Source: a virus. Taken from it: 42,900 nt of DNA. The first letter of the stretch is position 1, and every line of letters starts with the position of its first letter. The stretch is taken from IMG/VR virus record IMGVR_UViG_3300033148_002070, positions 1-42,900 of that record. One strand, written 5' to 3'. The notes under the pieces are model-generated. The model saw nothing but the letters and a program-made list of their open reading frames with translations. It did no database searches and was not told where the DNA came from. Both the position numbers and the translations under genes were made by a program. Positions 1 through 6,348 of the stretch are shown in pieces.

Positions 1-173
1 CATTCTAGCAAACTCCCTTTGCGGTAATTTTTAGACCAGTTCCCATCGCTATAATTATCTACCTTCTCATCTTCCATAAATTGCTCTAACTCTTCCTTGG
101 TTTCTGCTCTACAGATAGACATTGTTGTTTCTACATTCGCATAACGCATATCATTTAATACTAATACATACAT
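1..173 (-). CDS. Small phage protein of unknown function, first gene of the late operon (57 aa)
   Basis: Reading leftward from the ATG at 173-171 gives 57 codons, rich in acidic residues (KEELEQF, EDEKVDN) and ending in RKGSLLE. The SD is GAGG, 8 nt upstream. The frame runs off the window with TG; joined to the base at 42900 it becomes TGA, so the gene is complete if the molecule is circular. That stop overlaps the ATG of the next gene (ATGA). The YSDGNW segment resembles short conserved phage proteins of unknown role. There are no membrane segments and no catalytic motif. Function is not known. Confidence 0.75.
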   Translation of the reverse strand, partial: MYVLVLNDMRYANVETTMSICRAETKEELEQFMEDEKVDNYSDGNWSKNYRKGSLLE

Positions 174-311
174 AATTTTATCCTCATAGTTTAAATATAA
201 TCCCTCTAATGACCGAAAGGACACCTCATTGAGATAGCCTAATCTGTTTAGCTAATCCTTTAACTAATATCAATCAAATACTGTGAATAACCAAAAAACA
301 CTTATCAGCAA

Positions 312-588
312 CTATTTATCATCCTGAATGGCTAGCCAAGCCCCCTCTAGTGTCGCAAATGCTGTTTCACCTCATGTACTCCGGTCGCGGCATGTTGGTA
401 TTTCATGCCTAGAGCAGTCTTCTGGTATCTTTGTCTGGTTCTATCAGTACAGGTCGATAATCCCTTTTATTTGCTAAGCTTTCGCTAATTCCACGCGGCC
501 ACAAATAATAGCCCTTAATATCGTTTGGAGTACGATCAGCTATAAGGTTTTGCTTATGGTTTGAATGATTTGTATTAGAATTTAATTA
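312..588 (-). pseudogene. Decayed or frameshifted gene in three reading-frame pieces
   Basis: Three protein-like segments follow each other on the minus strand in three frames. Piece A (588-409, open from a TAA) includes NDIKGYYLWPRGISESL and ends at a TAG at 411-409. Piece B (406-347) begins MKYQHAATGVHEV. Piece C (368-312) reads ETAFATLEGAWLAIQDDK and then stops. Composition and continuity suggest one former gene of about 90 codons carrying two indels and lacking a start codon. It lies between the homing endonuclease (701-1411) and the first late gene. A sequencing error or programmed frameshifting would give the same picture. The original function is not recognised. Confidence 0.5.
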
Positions 589-598
589 TGTATATAAT
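570..598 (+). promoter_or_regulatory. sigma70-like promoter for a short plus-strand RNA
   Basis: The -10 is a perfect TATAAT at 593-598, and TTGTAT (3/6 to consensus) lies at 570-575 with a 17-nt spacer. The predicted start is near 605, and an intrinsic terminator follows at 682-719. No plus-strand ORF lies between, so the transcript would be a small RNA. Confidence 0.5.
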
Positions 599-604
599 TG
601 GCAT

Positions 605-719
605 AGGCCAGTTGAATACGATTCTAGTTTAATCTGTTCAAACCAAGGGTTCGTACCCCAAGGCTGATAAATGTAAGTATGAAGCCTCTTCGATGTTAAA
701 TCAAGAGGCTTTGTATTTT
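605..719 (+). ncRNA. Candidate small RNA of about 115 nt ending at an intrinsic terminator
   Basis: A promoter at 570-598 and a terminator at 682-719 bracket about 75 nt of unique sequence plus the terminator hairpin. The body contains GGGTTCGTACCC, which looks like a tRNA T-loop, but there is no acceptor or anticodon pairing and the position equivalent to A58 is T, so it is not a tRNA. The terminator overlaps the 3' end of the convergent homing endonuclease gene, so the RNA would be partly antisense to that mRNA. Existence of the transcript is inferred from the two signals only. Confidence 0.45.
682..719 (+). terminator. Rho-independent terminator, plus strand
   Basis: A 9-bp perfect stem (682-690 with 703-711), a 12-nt loop, then TTGTATTTT. 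The T tract is on the plus-strand side, so it acts on rightward transcripts. On the minus strand the hairpin lies at the stop of the endonuclease gene without a good T run. Confidence 0.7.
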
Positions 720-1411
720 CCTCCTCTAAAAATATACCCTTCGCAGATATTCTCTGAGCATGTTTTTATCTCAACATTATCTACAGAATACGCACCAATA
801 TCGTTTTTTCTAGCCATTACATAATGACCTAATGATTTCCCTCTCAAATGATATTTGCCAGACGCCTCCCATACAGACCACCATGTATCAATAGTAAACA
901 TCCATTCAATACCTCTAGTTTTTGCGTTTCTCCTCTGCTGCTTGTATTTTTTTAATGGGTTGTCGTTAAAATCAATAGTCATATTTCTATAAAAATCCCA
1001 CCTTGATTTTTTACATTTATAGATTTTTATTATTCTGTTTCCTTTATCTATAGCGACTTTTTTTCTTCTTTCCAATACCGCTTTTCTTAATCCGCTTTGA
1101 GCGCTGTATATTCCGTTTCTTCTTAAAATTTGACTGATTCTCTCGTGAGAAACGTTATATTTTTCACCAATTTCACTTTGAGATAACCCATCGATATATA
1201 GCTTGCATATCTCTTTATCTTTATGCCGCCCAATAGGTTTCTTATATTTATAACCCAGATCAATTAGACCAACAACGGCCTCGTTACTATGGTCTACAGC
1301 ACTATCAAACCTCTTTCTAATGCTTTGTGGTAAGTGCCCCGTAATAGCTGACCACTCACTAATTTTCAATGTTTTTATAATGCCATTATGATTCGCTGTG
1401 ATTCTAACCAT
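701..1411 (-). CDS. Putative homing endonuclease with internal helix-turn-helix (236 aa)
   Basis: The N-terminal half carries an HTH-like segment (about residues 75-100, LSQSEIGEKYNVSHERISQI) resembling sigma-region-4 or recombinase-type DNA recognition helices. The C-terminal part (about 155-225) has a pattern seen in phage homing-endonuclease-like proteins: RGIEW, a WW-x-x-W stretch, R-G-K, then DIGAYSVDNVEI. The protein is rich in Lys and Arg. The gene has its own extended -10 promoter (1439-1447) and SD AGGA. Its stop sits inside a terminator hairpin. It ends the leftward small-gene block, consistent with a mobile insertion. The catalytic class (HNH-like or vsr/EDxHD-like) cannot be fixed by eye. 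Confidence 0.65.
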   Translation of the reverse strand: MVRITANHNGIIKTLKISEWSAITGHLPQSIRKRFDSAVDHSNEAVVGLIDLGYKYKKPIGRHKDKEICKLYIDGLSQSEIGEKYNVSHERISQILRRNGIYSAQSGLRKAVLERRKKVAIDKGNRIIKIYKCKKSRWDFYRNMTIDFNDNPLKKYKQQRRNAKTRGIEWMFTIDTWWSVWEASGKYHLRGKSLGHYVMARKNDIGAYSVDNVEIKTCSENICEGYIFRGGKYKAS

Positions 1412-1438
1412 TATCCTATCCTTTAATGTATGACCTCT

Positions 1439-1447
1439 ATTATAGCA
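1439..1447 (-). promoter_or_regulatory. Extended -10 promoter of the endonuclease gene
   Basis: The minus strand reads TGCTATAAT, a perfect -10 with the TGn extension, 27 nt upstream of the ATG at 1411. There is no good -35, as usual for extended -10 promoters. Confidence 0.6.
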
Positions 1448-1476
1448 TTAATTTCATGCTGGCGTTTTTATTTGTG

Positions 1477-1749
1477 CTATAAAAAATCATAGAATTGGTC
1501 AACAGCATCAATTCCTTTATATCGCATTTCAATCAGCTTGTTTTTTAAGTTGTAAAACTGTCTTAGCTTTTTCTTGTATTCCTCGCTAGACTCGTTTTTA
1601 TCAATCTTCTTTTTAACTTCGTGACCGCATTCATCACTACAACAGCCAATACTATGTCCCCATTCGCTACTCCCCATAAACGCGCCTTTTTCTCGTCCAC
1701 AGTTGGGACAATCTGGCGGCTCATACATATTTCTATTGCAATAATTCAT
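1477..1749 (-). CDS. Small zinc-finger protein of unknown function (90 aa)
   Basis: The N-terminal half has two Cys clusters: C-P-N-C at about residues 14-17, and C-C-S-D-E-C at about 36-41 with a following H. This is compatible with one zinc ribbon or treble-clef site. The C-terminal half is a charged helix rich in Lys and Glu. The layout suggests a nucleic-acid or protein-binding accessory factor, but no family is recognised. It belongs to a leftward run of very small genes that share short AT-rich gaps. Confidence 0.75.
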   Translation of the reverse strand: MNYCNRNMYEPPDCPNCGREKGAFMGSSEWGHSIGCCSDECGHEVKKKIDKNESSEEYKKKLRQFYNLKNKLIEMRYKGIDAVDQFYDFL

Positions 1750-1791
1750 AATCCATCTCCTTCCTACTTCTCTTTATTGAGGGTAGGGTTT

Positions 1792-1998
1792 TTATTTGCT
1801 ACGATATTCCTGCAAAATATCACAAGTCTTCATATCGCATAACATGCCGTCTACATGAGAGCATCCGATTTCTTTATGAACTTCGCAATTATAAACAGGA
1901 TCAAACGTCCTTTCCCCCATAAAACCATGCTTTTTAAATGAAAAATAATTTTCTGTGGCTCCCTTCATATACTTGCTAAATAATTCTTTAATACTCAC
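1792..1998 (-). CDS. Small Cys/His-containing protein, GTG start (68 aa)
   Basis: A longer start at 2019 is possible, but the GTG at 1998 has SD GGAGAG at proper distance, so the protein begins VSIKELF. The C-terminal half carries N-C-E-V-H, G-C-S-H, L-C-D and T-C, enough ligands for a small zinc site. Function is unknown. Confidence 0.65.
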   Translation of the reverse strand: MSIKELFSKYMKGATENYFSFKKHGFMGERTFDPVYNCEVHKEIGCSHVDGMLCDMKTCDILQEYRSK

Positions 1999-2043
1999 AA
2001 TCTCTCTCCTATCTCTCACTTTGGGAATAGCGCGTTTTTATTG

Positions 2044-2322
2044 CTAATCTGCTTCGCGTTGAATCAATGCTCCGGCTAGACAAGCTCTCATTATATTACC
2101 AGTTGATTCTTGGGATCTTTGTAGTTGATCGCTTATGTTCTCGCCCATAGATTTTCTAATATCTAACTGGCAAGATTCAACTCGTACCGCCAAGAGATTC
2201 ATTTTTTCCGCCATAATATCATTGCCTGTTGTAAAGAACGCTCGACTCAAGTTATCTAACTCATAACTTATACTCATCAACTCTTTAGTCGCATTACTTG
2301 TTTTATCTATATATTCACTCAT
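2044..2322 (-). CDS. Helical hypothetical protein (92 aa)
   Basis: Begins MSEYIDK after SD AAGG. The sequence is almost wholly amphipathic helix with regularly spaced leucines and methionines, which suggests a coiled-coil or helical-bundle protein that may oligomerise. It has no catalytic motif, signal peptide or TM segment. Role unknown. Confidence 0.7.
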   Translation of the reverse strand: MSEYIDKTSNATKELMSISYELDNLSRAFFTTGNDIMAEKMNLLAVRVESCQLDIRKSMGENISDQLQRSQESTGNIMRACLAGALIQREAD

Positions 2323-2359
2323 TTCCTTATCCTTTATTGCCTAGCTTGGTTTAGGGGTG

Positions 2360-2485
2360 CTACTTATGGCCGCCCATCGTTGAGATCATTATTTTCACTA
2401 AATCCCACAAACTGGTAATTAAAATAGCTCCTACGGATATAACTACTGCACCTATTGTCAATGCTATTAATAATCCACTATCCAT
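2360..2485 (-). CDS. Tiny single-pass membrane protein (41 aa)
   Basis: The ATG is at 2485-2483 with SD AGGATA upstream and the TAG at 2362-2360. The protein has one hydrophobic helix (about residues 4-26, ending ILITSLW) and a short tail ending MGGHK. It fills the gap between two flanking genes in the same direction. Such mini-membrane proteins are common in early phage regions; the specific role is unknown. Confidence 0.6.
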   Translation of the reverse strand: MDSGLLIALTIGAVVISVGAILITSLWDLVKIMISTMGGHK

Positions 2486-2512
2486 CTTATCTATCCTATT
2501 GTTGGGTTATAC

Positions 2513-2722
2513 TTAAGCAGTAGCAATGTTAAGCAGTTCTAATATTTGAGCCTCAACATTACCACCATCCGTTACCTCATACCCATCAACTATTATATTA
2601 GAGTTTGGCAATATCATATTTGCATAACCAGCTCCATTCTCACATTCAATTACGATCTGATAGCCAACTGGTATTTCACCGCATACCTTATTTATAACTT
2701 CGTTAAAATCACTCATCTTCAT
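2513..2722 (-). CDS. Hypothetical acidic protein (69 aa)
   Basis: Starts MKMSDFN; the second ATG at 2716 has the better spacing from AGGA. A mixed alpha/beta pattern (YQIVIECENG, ANMILPNSNIIVDGYEV) predicts a small folded domain. No motif or family is recognised. Confidence 0.65.
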   Translation of the reverse strand: MKMSDFNEVINKVCGEIPVGYQIVIECENGAGYANMILPNSNIIVDGYEVTDGGNVEAQILELLNIATA

Positions 2723-2725
2723 TTC

Positions 2726-2941
2726 CTATTGTTGATTAATGTAAGGGTTTACTAGCTCATACTGCTTCAAAAATACATCCATACTTCTGCCGCCTTCACC
2801 ATATTTTGACCAAGGCATTAATATTTTCACGTACCCGCCAAATACACTATCATCATGCTTTGCATAAGTGACTTTTACGACATGGTAATTATTACGCTTC
2901 TTCATCCATTGCTGGCCAACGCGTACTTTTCTATCACTCAC
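2726..2941 (-). CDS. Hypothetical protein with beta-rich core (71 aa)
   Basis: Basic N-terminus (SDRKVRVGQQW), then short strands including YHVVKVTYAK and GYVKILMPW. It looks like a small SH3-like or OB-like beta barrel, which is only an impression from the hydrophobic pattern. Four bases separate it from the next gene. Confidence 0.65.
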   Translation of the reverse strand: MSDRKVRVGQQWMKKRNNYHVVKVTYAKHDDSVFGGYVKILMPWSKYGEGGRSMDVFLKQYELVNPYINQQ

Positions 2942-2962
2942 TTCATTCTCCTTATCTTAGGG

Positions 2963-3124
2963 TTAACCAACCCACTTGTAGTTACTGAAAATAGCGCCGG
3001 TTTTCCTATGCTGGAAATGTGACTCCTTGTGTTCTGCGTCCATATAAAACTTGATATACATAGGGTTTACATGGAAATAAAACCATCTTAAATTGACAAG
3101 CAGCATAATTATTTGTTTTCTCAT
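2963..3124 (-). CDS. Small hydrophobic protein (53 aa)
   Basis: The start is placed at the ATG at 3124 (MRKQIIMLL) because an AGGGG SD lies directly before it and the upstream extension overlaps the previous gene. The N-terminal segment is short and hydrophobic with several aromatics, possibly a membrane anchor; the rest is charged and His-rich (HKESHFQHRK). It overlaps the gene before it by 4 nt (ATGA). Confidence 0.6.
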   Translation of the reverse strand: MRKQIIMLLVNLRWFYFHVNPMYIKFYMDAEHKESHFQHRKTGAIFSNYKWVG

Positions 3125-3420
3125 TCCCCTTCTCCCGTCTGTGGCCTTAATTGATGGCACTTAGTGCATATCTCAAAGTCAGTAGCAACTTCGTTATGGC
3201 CTTCGACAAAATTATGGTCACATTCTGTTTTATGTGGTGGTAGGGGTAAGGGATTAACTAATCGCTCTAAGCATCGAGTTCCTGTAAATAAATTATCCAA
3301 AGATTTAAACTCAAATATTAATTTATATTCGCCATTACCCAATTCTGAAAACACACCAACACAATTATCTCTTATAAATTTCGCGTCTGATTCATTACTC
3401 GTTATCGCTATATCAGTCAT
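3121..3420 (-). CDS. Hypothetical protein with C-terminal zinc-ribbon-like motif (99 aa)
   Basis: The first 60 residues look like a small alpha/beta domain. The C-terminal segment has E-C-D-H, H-N-E and I-C-T-K-C-H, a Cys/His set spaced like a zinc ribbon. Phages often carry such adaptor-sized proteins. Nothing more precise can be said. Confidence 0.7.
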   Translation of the reverse strand: MTDIAITSNESDAKFIRDNCVGVFSELGNGEYKLIFEFKSLDNLFTGTRCLERLVNPLPLPPHKTECDHNFVEGHNEVATDFEICTKCHQLRPQTGEGE

Positions 3421-3422
3421 AA

Positions 3423-3668
3423 TTAATCTCCTATCTGTAATACACTTAAAACAACAAAGCCTTCTTTTAATCCAAGGCCAGAGTGTATATGCGTTATTTC
3501 GAATACATGCTCGGTTGCTTTATTTATCCTATCTTCAGTGAAATACTCTTTAAACCTAAGTAAGTCATTTTTCTGGTAATCTCGATCATTAAAACGAATC
3601 TCTGATCTTTTTGTACCAGTAAGTAAGTTTTTAAGATAAACATCATCTATTTTTAAGTCATGTATCAT
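3423..3668 (-). CDS. DUF3850-like (ASCH/PUA-fold) protein (81 aa)
   Basis: The pattern MIHDLKI, then L-L-T-G-T-K-R-S-E-I-R and N-D-R-D-Y-Q-K-N-D-L-L-R-F, and later I-T-H-I, matches the DUF3850 family of small phage and bacterial proteins related to ASCH domains, as I recall that family. ASCH folds are thought to bind RNA or modified nucleotides. The length is typical. Two bases separate it from the next gene. Its role in the phage is unknown. Confidence 0.75.
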   Translation of the reverse strand: MIHDLKIDDVYLKNLLTGTKRSEIRFNDRDYQKNDLLRFKEYFTEDRINKATEHVFEITHIHSGLGLKEGFVVLSVLQIGD

Positions 3669-3670
3669 AT

Positions 3671-3880
3671 CTAATCCTCTATCTCATCAATAATTACAGC
3701 CGTGATAATCGCCTTACAGTGCTGATTTCTAGGAATTGTTTTTTCACATTCGTGGACAATTTTAATTGAATTTCCGTGGAATTGTCTAGCTTCAATACTA
3801 ATAAATTCCGCGAAAAAAACTCCAAGTAAAAACATAATAAGTGCTAATATAGCTGTATCAATAAAATCAAATCTTTTCAT
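3671..3880 (-). CDS. Membrane protein with periplasmic domain (69 aa)
   Basis: One strong TM helix (about residues 9-28, ILALIMFLLGVFFAEF) after a short charged N-terminus. A C-terminal domain of about 40 residues carries two cysteines (HECEK, QHCKA) that could form a disulphide in the periplasm. A small early membrane protein of this type could act in exclusion or membrane remodelling, which is inference only. Confidence 0.65.
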   Translation of the reverse strand: MKRFDFIDTAILALIMFLLGVFFAEFISIEARQFHGNSIKIVHECEKTIPRNQHCKAIITAVIIDEIED

Positions 3881-3882
3881 AT

Positions 3883-4077
3883 CTAATCCCCGCTTGCTTC
3901 ATCTGTAAAATGTTTAATAACCGGCAGCTCTGAGCCGTGCTTGAACTCGTAAGCCATTACCCACTTCTTAGAATAGCTACTTAAATCAGAGGGCTTTAAT
4001 AGATTATCGTTTAGCATGGACTTAAAGAATCCATACATGTACTTATCTTCTTCGTCTGTAGTGGCTGGACATATCAT
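3883..4077 (-). CDS. Hypothetical protein (64 aa)
   Basis: A soluble mixed-charge protein beginning MICPATTDEED. Aromatic-rich helices (YMYGFFKSML, KKWVMAYEFKHG) suggest a compact helical domain. Its ATG overlaps the upstream gene by 4 nt, indicating translational coupling. Not recognised. Confidence 0.65.
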   Translation of the reverse strand: MICPATTDEEDKYMYGFFKSMLNDNLLKPSDLSSYSKKWVMAYEFKHGSELPVIKHFTDEASGD

Positions 4078-4340
4078 TCTTTTAACTCCTTTAATTTTTC
4101 AAGCTCTAAATTACCTAATTCAATATCTTTATTAGCTCTATCAATTCTTCTGTATAAGCTAGAAATATCATTTTCCTTGCTATGTATAAGAAAAAATTTA
4201 GCTTCCTCGAAAGTACCAAGCCAGTTTTGCCAAGAGGTTACTTTCTTCTCTCTTCGCCCGCGAACTATTACGGTTTTTTCGGTTTCACTTTCCACTTCAA
4301 TTAATTCAGGACTTCCGAACTGCGTTCTATATTTAATCAT
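4074..4340 (-). CDS. Hypothetical protein with C-terminal coiled coil (88 aa)
   Basis: The N-terminal half is beta-like with a basic patch (RGRREKK). The C-terminal half is a charged helix (RRIDRANKDIELGNLELEKL) with heptad spacing, so dimerisation is likely. It overlaps its neighbours by 4 nt on both sides. The basic patch would suit nucleic-acid contact; function unknown. Confidence 0.65.
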   Translation of the reverse strand: MIKYRTQFGSPELIEVESETEKTVIVRGRREKKVTSWQNWLGTFEEAKFFLIHSKENDISSLYRRIDRANKDIELGNLELEKLKELKE

Positions 4341-4597
4341 TCGCTTTCTTCCTTTTCGCCTATCTCGATCATTACGTCATGCACGGCCTTTCTGATCTTT
4401 TCCATAGCGTTACCGCTTAATAAATCATCAACAGAATACCCGCATAAGTCATCGGTATGGTCAATATCGACATAAGGTAAAACCTCTTGGCTAATTACGC
4501 CAGTATCAAGCGTTTCCTCTGCGCGGTAAGGCTGCCAAATAAAGAACACTTTATAAGGTACGTTGTCTTTCCCTATCTCTACGGTTAGTGATTGCAT
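4337..4597 (-). CDS. Hypothetical acidic protein (86 aa)
   Basis: Begins MQSLTVEIGKDN. Beta strands are followed by an acidic segment (DIDHTDDLCG) and a C-terminal helix ending EKEESE. The net charge is strongly negative, as in many early inhibitor proteins that mimic nucleic acid, but nothing in the sequence identifies a target. It overlaps the HTH gene stop by one base. Confidence 0.65.
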   Translation of the reverse strand: MQSLTVEIGKDNVPYKVFFIWQPYRAEETLDTGVISQEVLPYVDIDHTDDLCGYSVDDLLSGNAMEKIRKAVHDVMIEIGEKEESE

Positions 4598-4803
4598 TAT
4601 TTATTCTCCGTTTGTTTAGCTCTGTGTTTCGCTTCACTCTTTAGCCACTTATTTAATTTTGTTAGTTTTAATATCCCTGTGTCCCCTGTCATAGCCTCCA
4701 CTGTTACTAGATAGGTTATTGAGCAACCCAGCTCTTTAGCAATATAAGGGCGCGATAATTTGCACTCTTTTAGTAGATCGGATGTTTCTTTATATAAGCT
4801 CAT
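4597..4803 (-). CDS. Small helix-turn-helix DNA-binding protein, Cro-like regulator candidate (68 aa)
   Basis: The start is set at the ATG at 4803 (MSLYKETSDLL), which has SD AAAGGTG; an upstream ATG at 4860 would run through the promoter. Residues about 16-40 (KLSRPYIAKELGCSITYLVT) form a helix-turn-helix of the XRE/Cro type, with a basic tail (KSEAKHRAKQ). It is first in the leftward early operon and faces a divergent promoter pair with palindromes, so it probably represses one or both promoters. No CI partner or integrase is seen. Confidence 0.7.
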   Translation of the reverse strand: MSLYKETSDLLKECKLSRPYIAKELGCSITYLVTVEAMTGDTGILKLTKLNKWLKSEAKHRAKQTENK

Positions 4804-4831
4804 GTAGCACCTTTTAGTTAATCTATGCTTA

Positions 4832-4860
4832 ATACTAATACTATATATAGCGCTGGTCAA
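4832..4860 (-). promoter_or_regulatory. Leftward early promoter with palindromic spacer
   Basis: The minus strand has TTGACC (5/6) at 4860-4855, a 17-nt spacer and TAGTAT at 4837-4832. The spacer contains two palindromes, CTATATATAG (4841-4850) and AGCGCT (4849-4854), which are candidate operators for the HTH protein encoded just downstream. Confidence 0.6.
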
Positions 4861-4894
4861 TACTTTTCTTAGTTTAAGTTAAATTAAATAAAGC

Positions 4895-4923
4895 TTGCAA
4901 TCACTAATCAATGCGTCTAATAT
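4895..4923 (+). promoter_or_regulatory. Rightward early promoter
   Basis: TTGCAA at 4895-4900, a 17-nt spacer, and TAATAT at 4918-4923, 33 nt upstream of the first rightward gene at 4957. It is divergent from the leftward promoter, with 34 nt between their -35 elements. Confidence 0.55.
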
Positions 4924-4956
4924 TAATCCATCAACAACAAATAGCGGAGAGAGAAG

Positions 4957-5160
4957 ATGGCTACATTAGATGTTAGAAAAGATACTGCTGAATTAGTAAC
5001 AAGGATTGTGTTTGACAACTCAGATGGTGGTTTAATAAATCGCAAGGGTCAGTTATCTATTAAATACTCAAGAGATGAATATATCCTTTGTAATATGAGT
5101 GATATTGATAATTTCATTCTAGCAGCACAAAAAGCAAAAGAACTCTGGCGCAATAAATAA
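4957..5160 (+). CDS. Hypothetical protein, first rightward early gene (67 aa)
   Basis: Begins MATLDVRKD after SD GGAGAG. An alpha/beta pattern (AELVTRIVFDNSDGG, QLSIKYSRDEYILC) ends in a helix (FILAAQKAKELW). No family is recognised. Being first behind the early promoter it should be expressed immediately after infection, a position often held by host-takeover proteins. Confidence 0.7.
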   Translation: MATLDVRKDTAELVTRIVFDNSDGGLINRKGQLSIKYSRDEYILCNMSDIDNFILAAQKAKELWRNK

Positions 5161-5169
5161 GGATAAATC

Positions 5170-5376
5170 ATGAAAGAGAAAGCGAAATACGTCTTTAAAG
5201 GAATATTGGTTCTCTGTGCTACGGGTGCTGTTTATTTATTAGCTGACTTAGCATTAACGTATAACTTCTTTGACTTCAAGACAGACTATAAGGAAGAGAG
5301 AATTTCTTGTTACGAAAAACAAAACGGTAACTGGGTAAAGCTTAGTTACTATAAGTGTAAACGAAGGGGTGAATAA
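5170..5376 (+). CDS. Single-pass membrane protein (68 aa)
   Basis: A basic N-terminus (MKEKAKYVFKG) precedes a TM helix (about residues 11-32), then a charged outer segment with two cysteines (ISCYEK, YYKCKRRG). The orientation is probably N-in. Its stop overlaps the next ATG (TAATG). Role unknown. Confidence 0.7.
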   Translation: MKEKAKYVFKGILVLCATGAVYLLADLALTYNFFDFKTDYKEERISCYEKQNGNWVKLSYYKCKRRGE

Positions 5377-5546
5377 TGAAAAAAGCACAGGCCGCACTGG
5401 CTTTATCAGCAGCATTATTAACATCATATCAACCATTCTCGTGCAATCGTGTTAATGAATATTACGATGGCGGGACATTTAAAAAGTCAAAAATAAGAGC
5501 CAAACGAAAAGCACAAAAACTGGCTAGAAGGAAAAGTAGAAAATGA
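5376..5546 (+). CDS. Small secreted-type basic protein (56 aa)
   Basis: The ATG at 5376 overlaps the previous TAA. Residues 1-22 look like a signal peptide (MKKAQAALALSAALLTS, then a possible cleavage near SC), so a lipoprotein or periplasmic location is possible. The C-terminal 20 residues are almost all Lys, Arg and Ala. The combination is unusual; it could bind membranes or nucleic acid. No homolog is recognised. Confidence 0.6.
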   Translation: MKKAQAALALSAALLTSYQPFSCNRVNEYYDGGTFKKSKIRAKRKAQKLARRKSRK

Positions 5547-5722
5547 CTGATCCAAATCGAGAAGCGTTAAGCCATTGGGACAGCCTAGAAGCAGAGCCGG
5601 ATGACGATGATACTGGAATTAGCATAGCCGAGGCGCTGGAAATAGCTAAAGAGATGAGGGAAGATTTTGAATTACAAGTAAGTATAAAGAAATGTGCTTT
5701 ATTACAAGATCAGGCGAGTTAA
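5543..5722 (+). CDS. Small acidic protein (59 aa)
   Basis: The ATG at 5543 overlaps the previous TGA (ATGA), and the frame is open to the TAA at 5722. The protein is acidic in the centre (EAEPDDDDTG) with an amphipathic helix (IAEALEIAKEMREDFEL) after it. Coupled translation supports a real gene. Function unknown. Confidence 0.6.
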   Translation: MTDPNREALSHWDSLEAEPDDDDTGISIAEALEIAKEMREDFELQVSIKKCALLQDQAS

Positions 5723-5724
5723 TT

Positions 5725-5910
5725 ATGGATATATACACTAAGATATTTTTAATAAATGCTATAAGTCTTGTTTTTTTAGCGGCTTTCGATAGAAATATTA
5801 TGAATGATAAGATTGAAAATTCATTCGTACAAACGCCACTGTATATCTGGGCTGGAGTATCATTTTTATCAGCGCCAGTGTGGTTGGTCTATTTTATAGT
5901 AATAAACTAA
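5725..5910 (+). CDS. Two-TM membrane protein (61 aa)
   Basis: The start is placed at the ATG at 5725, two bases after the previous stop. Two hydrophobic helices (about residues 4-20 and 42-60) flank a short polar loop (RNIMNDKIEN). It resembles small holin or exclusion proteins in topology only; its position in the early operon argues against a lysis role. Confidence 0.65.
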   Translation: MDIYTKIFLINAISLVFLAAFDRNIMNDKIENSFVQTPLYIWAGVSFLSAPVWLVYFIVIN

Positions 5911-5965
5911 CACAAACATCAACACCCCGATAAATAACTAATAAATTGACTTAGGAGTTAAGAAA

Positions 5966-6169
5966 ATGAATGATTATAAGCACGATTGGCAATTGAAGTA
6001 TGAAGAACTAGCAGCAGAGGCAGGAATAGAAGGTGATGCTATCAATATGGAAGTAGCAGGGGCTACAGACGACTTTATGGGGTCAATGATGTATGAGCAA
6101 GCTGACCATGCCATTGAAGCCGCTAAGGATGATTTAATTCACGAGGAGTTAAATAATGGACTCAGCTAA
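5966..6169 (+). CDS. Acidic helical protein (67 aa)
   Basis: SD TAGGAG is 9-10 nt before the ATG. The protein is rich in Glu, Asp and Ala (ELAAEAGIEGDA, AIEAAKDDLIHEEL), predicted all-helical with strong negative charge and no membrane segment. Unknown function; the DNA-mimic-like charge is only suggestive. Confidence 0.65.
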   Translation: MNDYKHDWQLKYEELAAEAGIEGDAINMEVAGATDDFMGSMMYEQADHAIEAAKDDLIHEELNNGLS

Positions 6170-6341
6170 ACCAGTGAAAAATGTATGTGAACATGCAGGG
6201 GTATACCTGCTAATGACTCATAACAAAGGCGCGGGCGGTGTCGATAAAAGTGGTAAAACGGACATTGCAATAATGAGCAACAAGCGTTTTAAGCAAGTTT
6301 GCTTAAGGCAAATGAGAGCTATCGGTACTAATTGGTCTTGA
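6156..6341 (+). CDS. Hypothetical basic protein (61 aa)
   Basis: Overlaps the upstream gene by 14 nt and has SD GAGGAG. It contains a Gly/Lys-rich loop (NKGAGGVDKSGKTD) that is not a proper P-loop because the following residues do not fit, and a basic C-terminus. Not recognised. Confidence 0.6.
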   Translation: MDSAKPVKNVCEHAGVYLLMTHNKGAGGVDKSGKTDIAIMSNKRFKQVCLRQMRAIGTNWS

Positions 6342-6348
6342 GGTCGAT

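Noticed and set aside
174-330. A clear sigma70 promoter for the late operon upstream of 173
   Set aside because: Only weak matches such as TTGGTT-17-GATATT or TTGATT with a poor -10 occur, so no promoter is called.
605-680. tRNA-like T-loop (GGGTTCGTACCC) on the plus strand
   Set aside because: No 7-bp acceptor, no anticodon stem, and T instead of A at the T-loop position 58; only 3 bp pair in the T-arm.
3164-3541. 125-aa plus-strand frame
   Set aside because: Antisense to two well-supported minus-strand genes with SD sequences; composition looks non-coding.
6156-6341. P-loop ATPase motif (GAGGVDKSGKTD)
   Set aside because: The spacing and residues do not fit GxxxxGK[ST] with a following beta strand, and the protein is only 61 aa.
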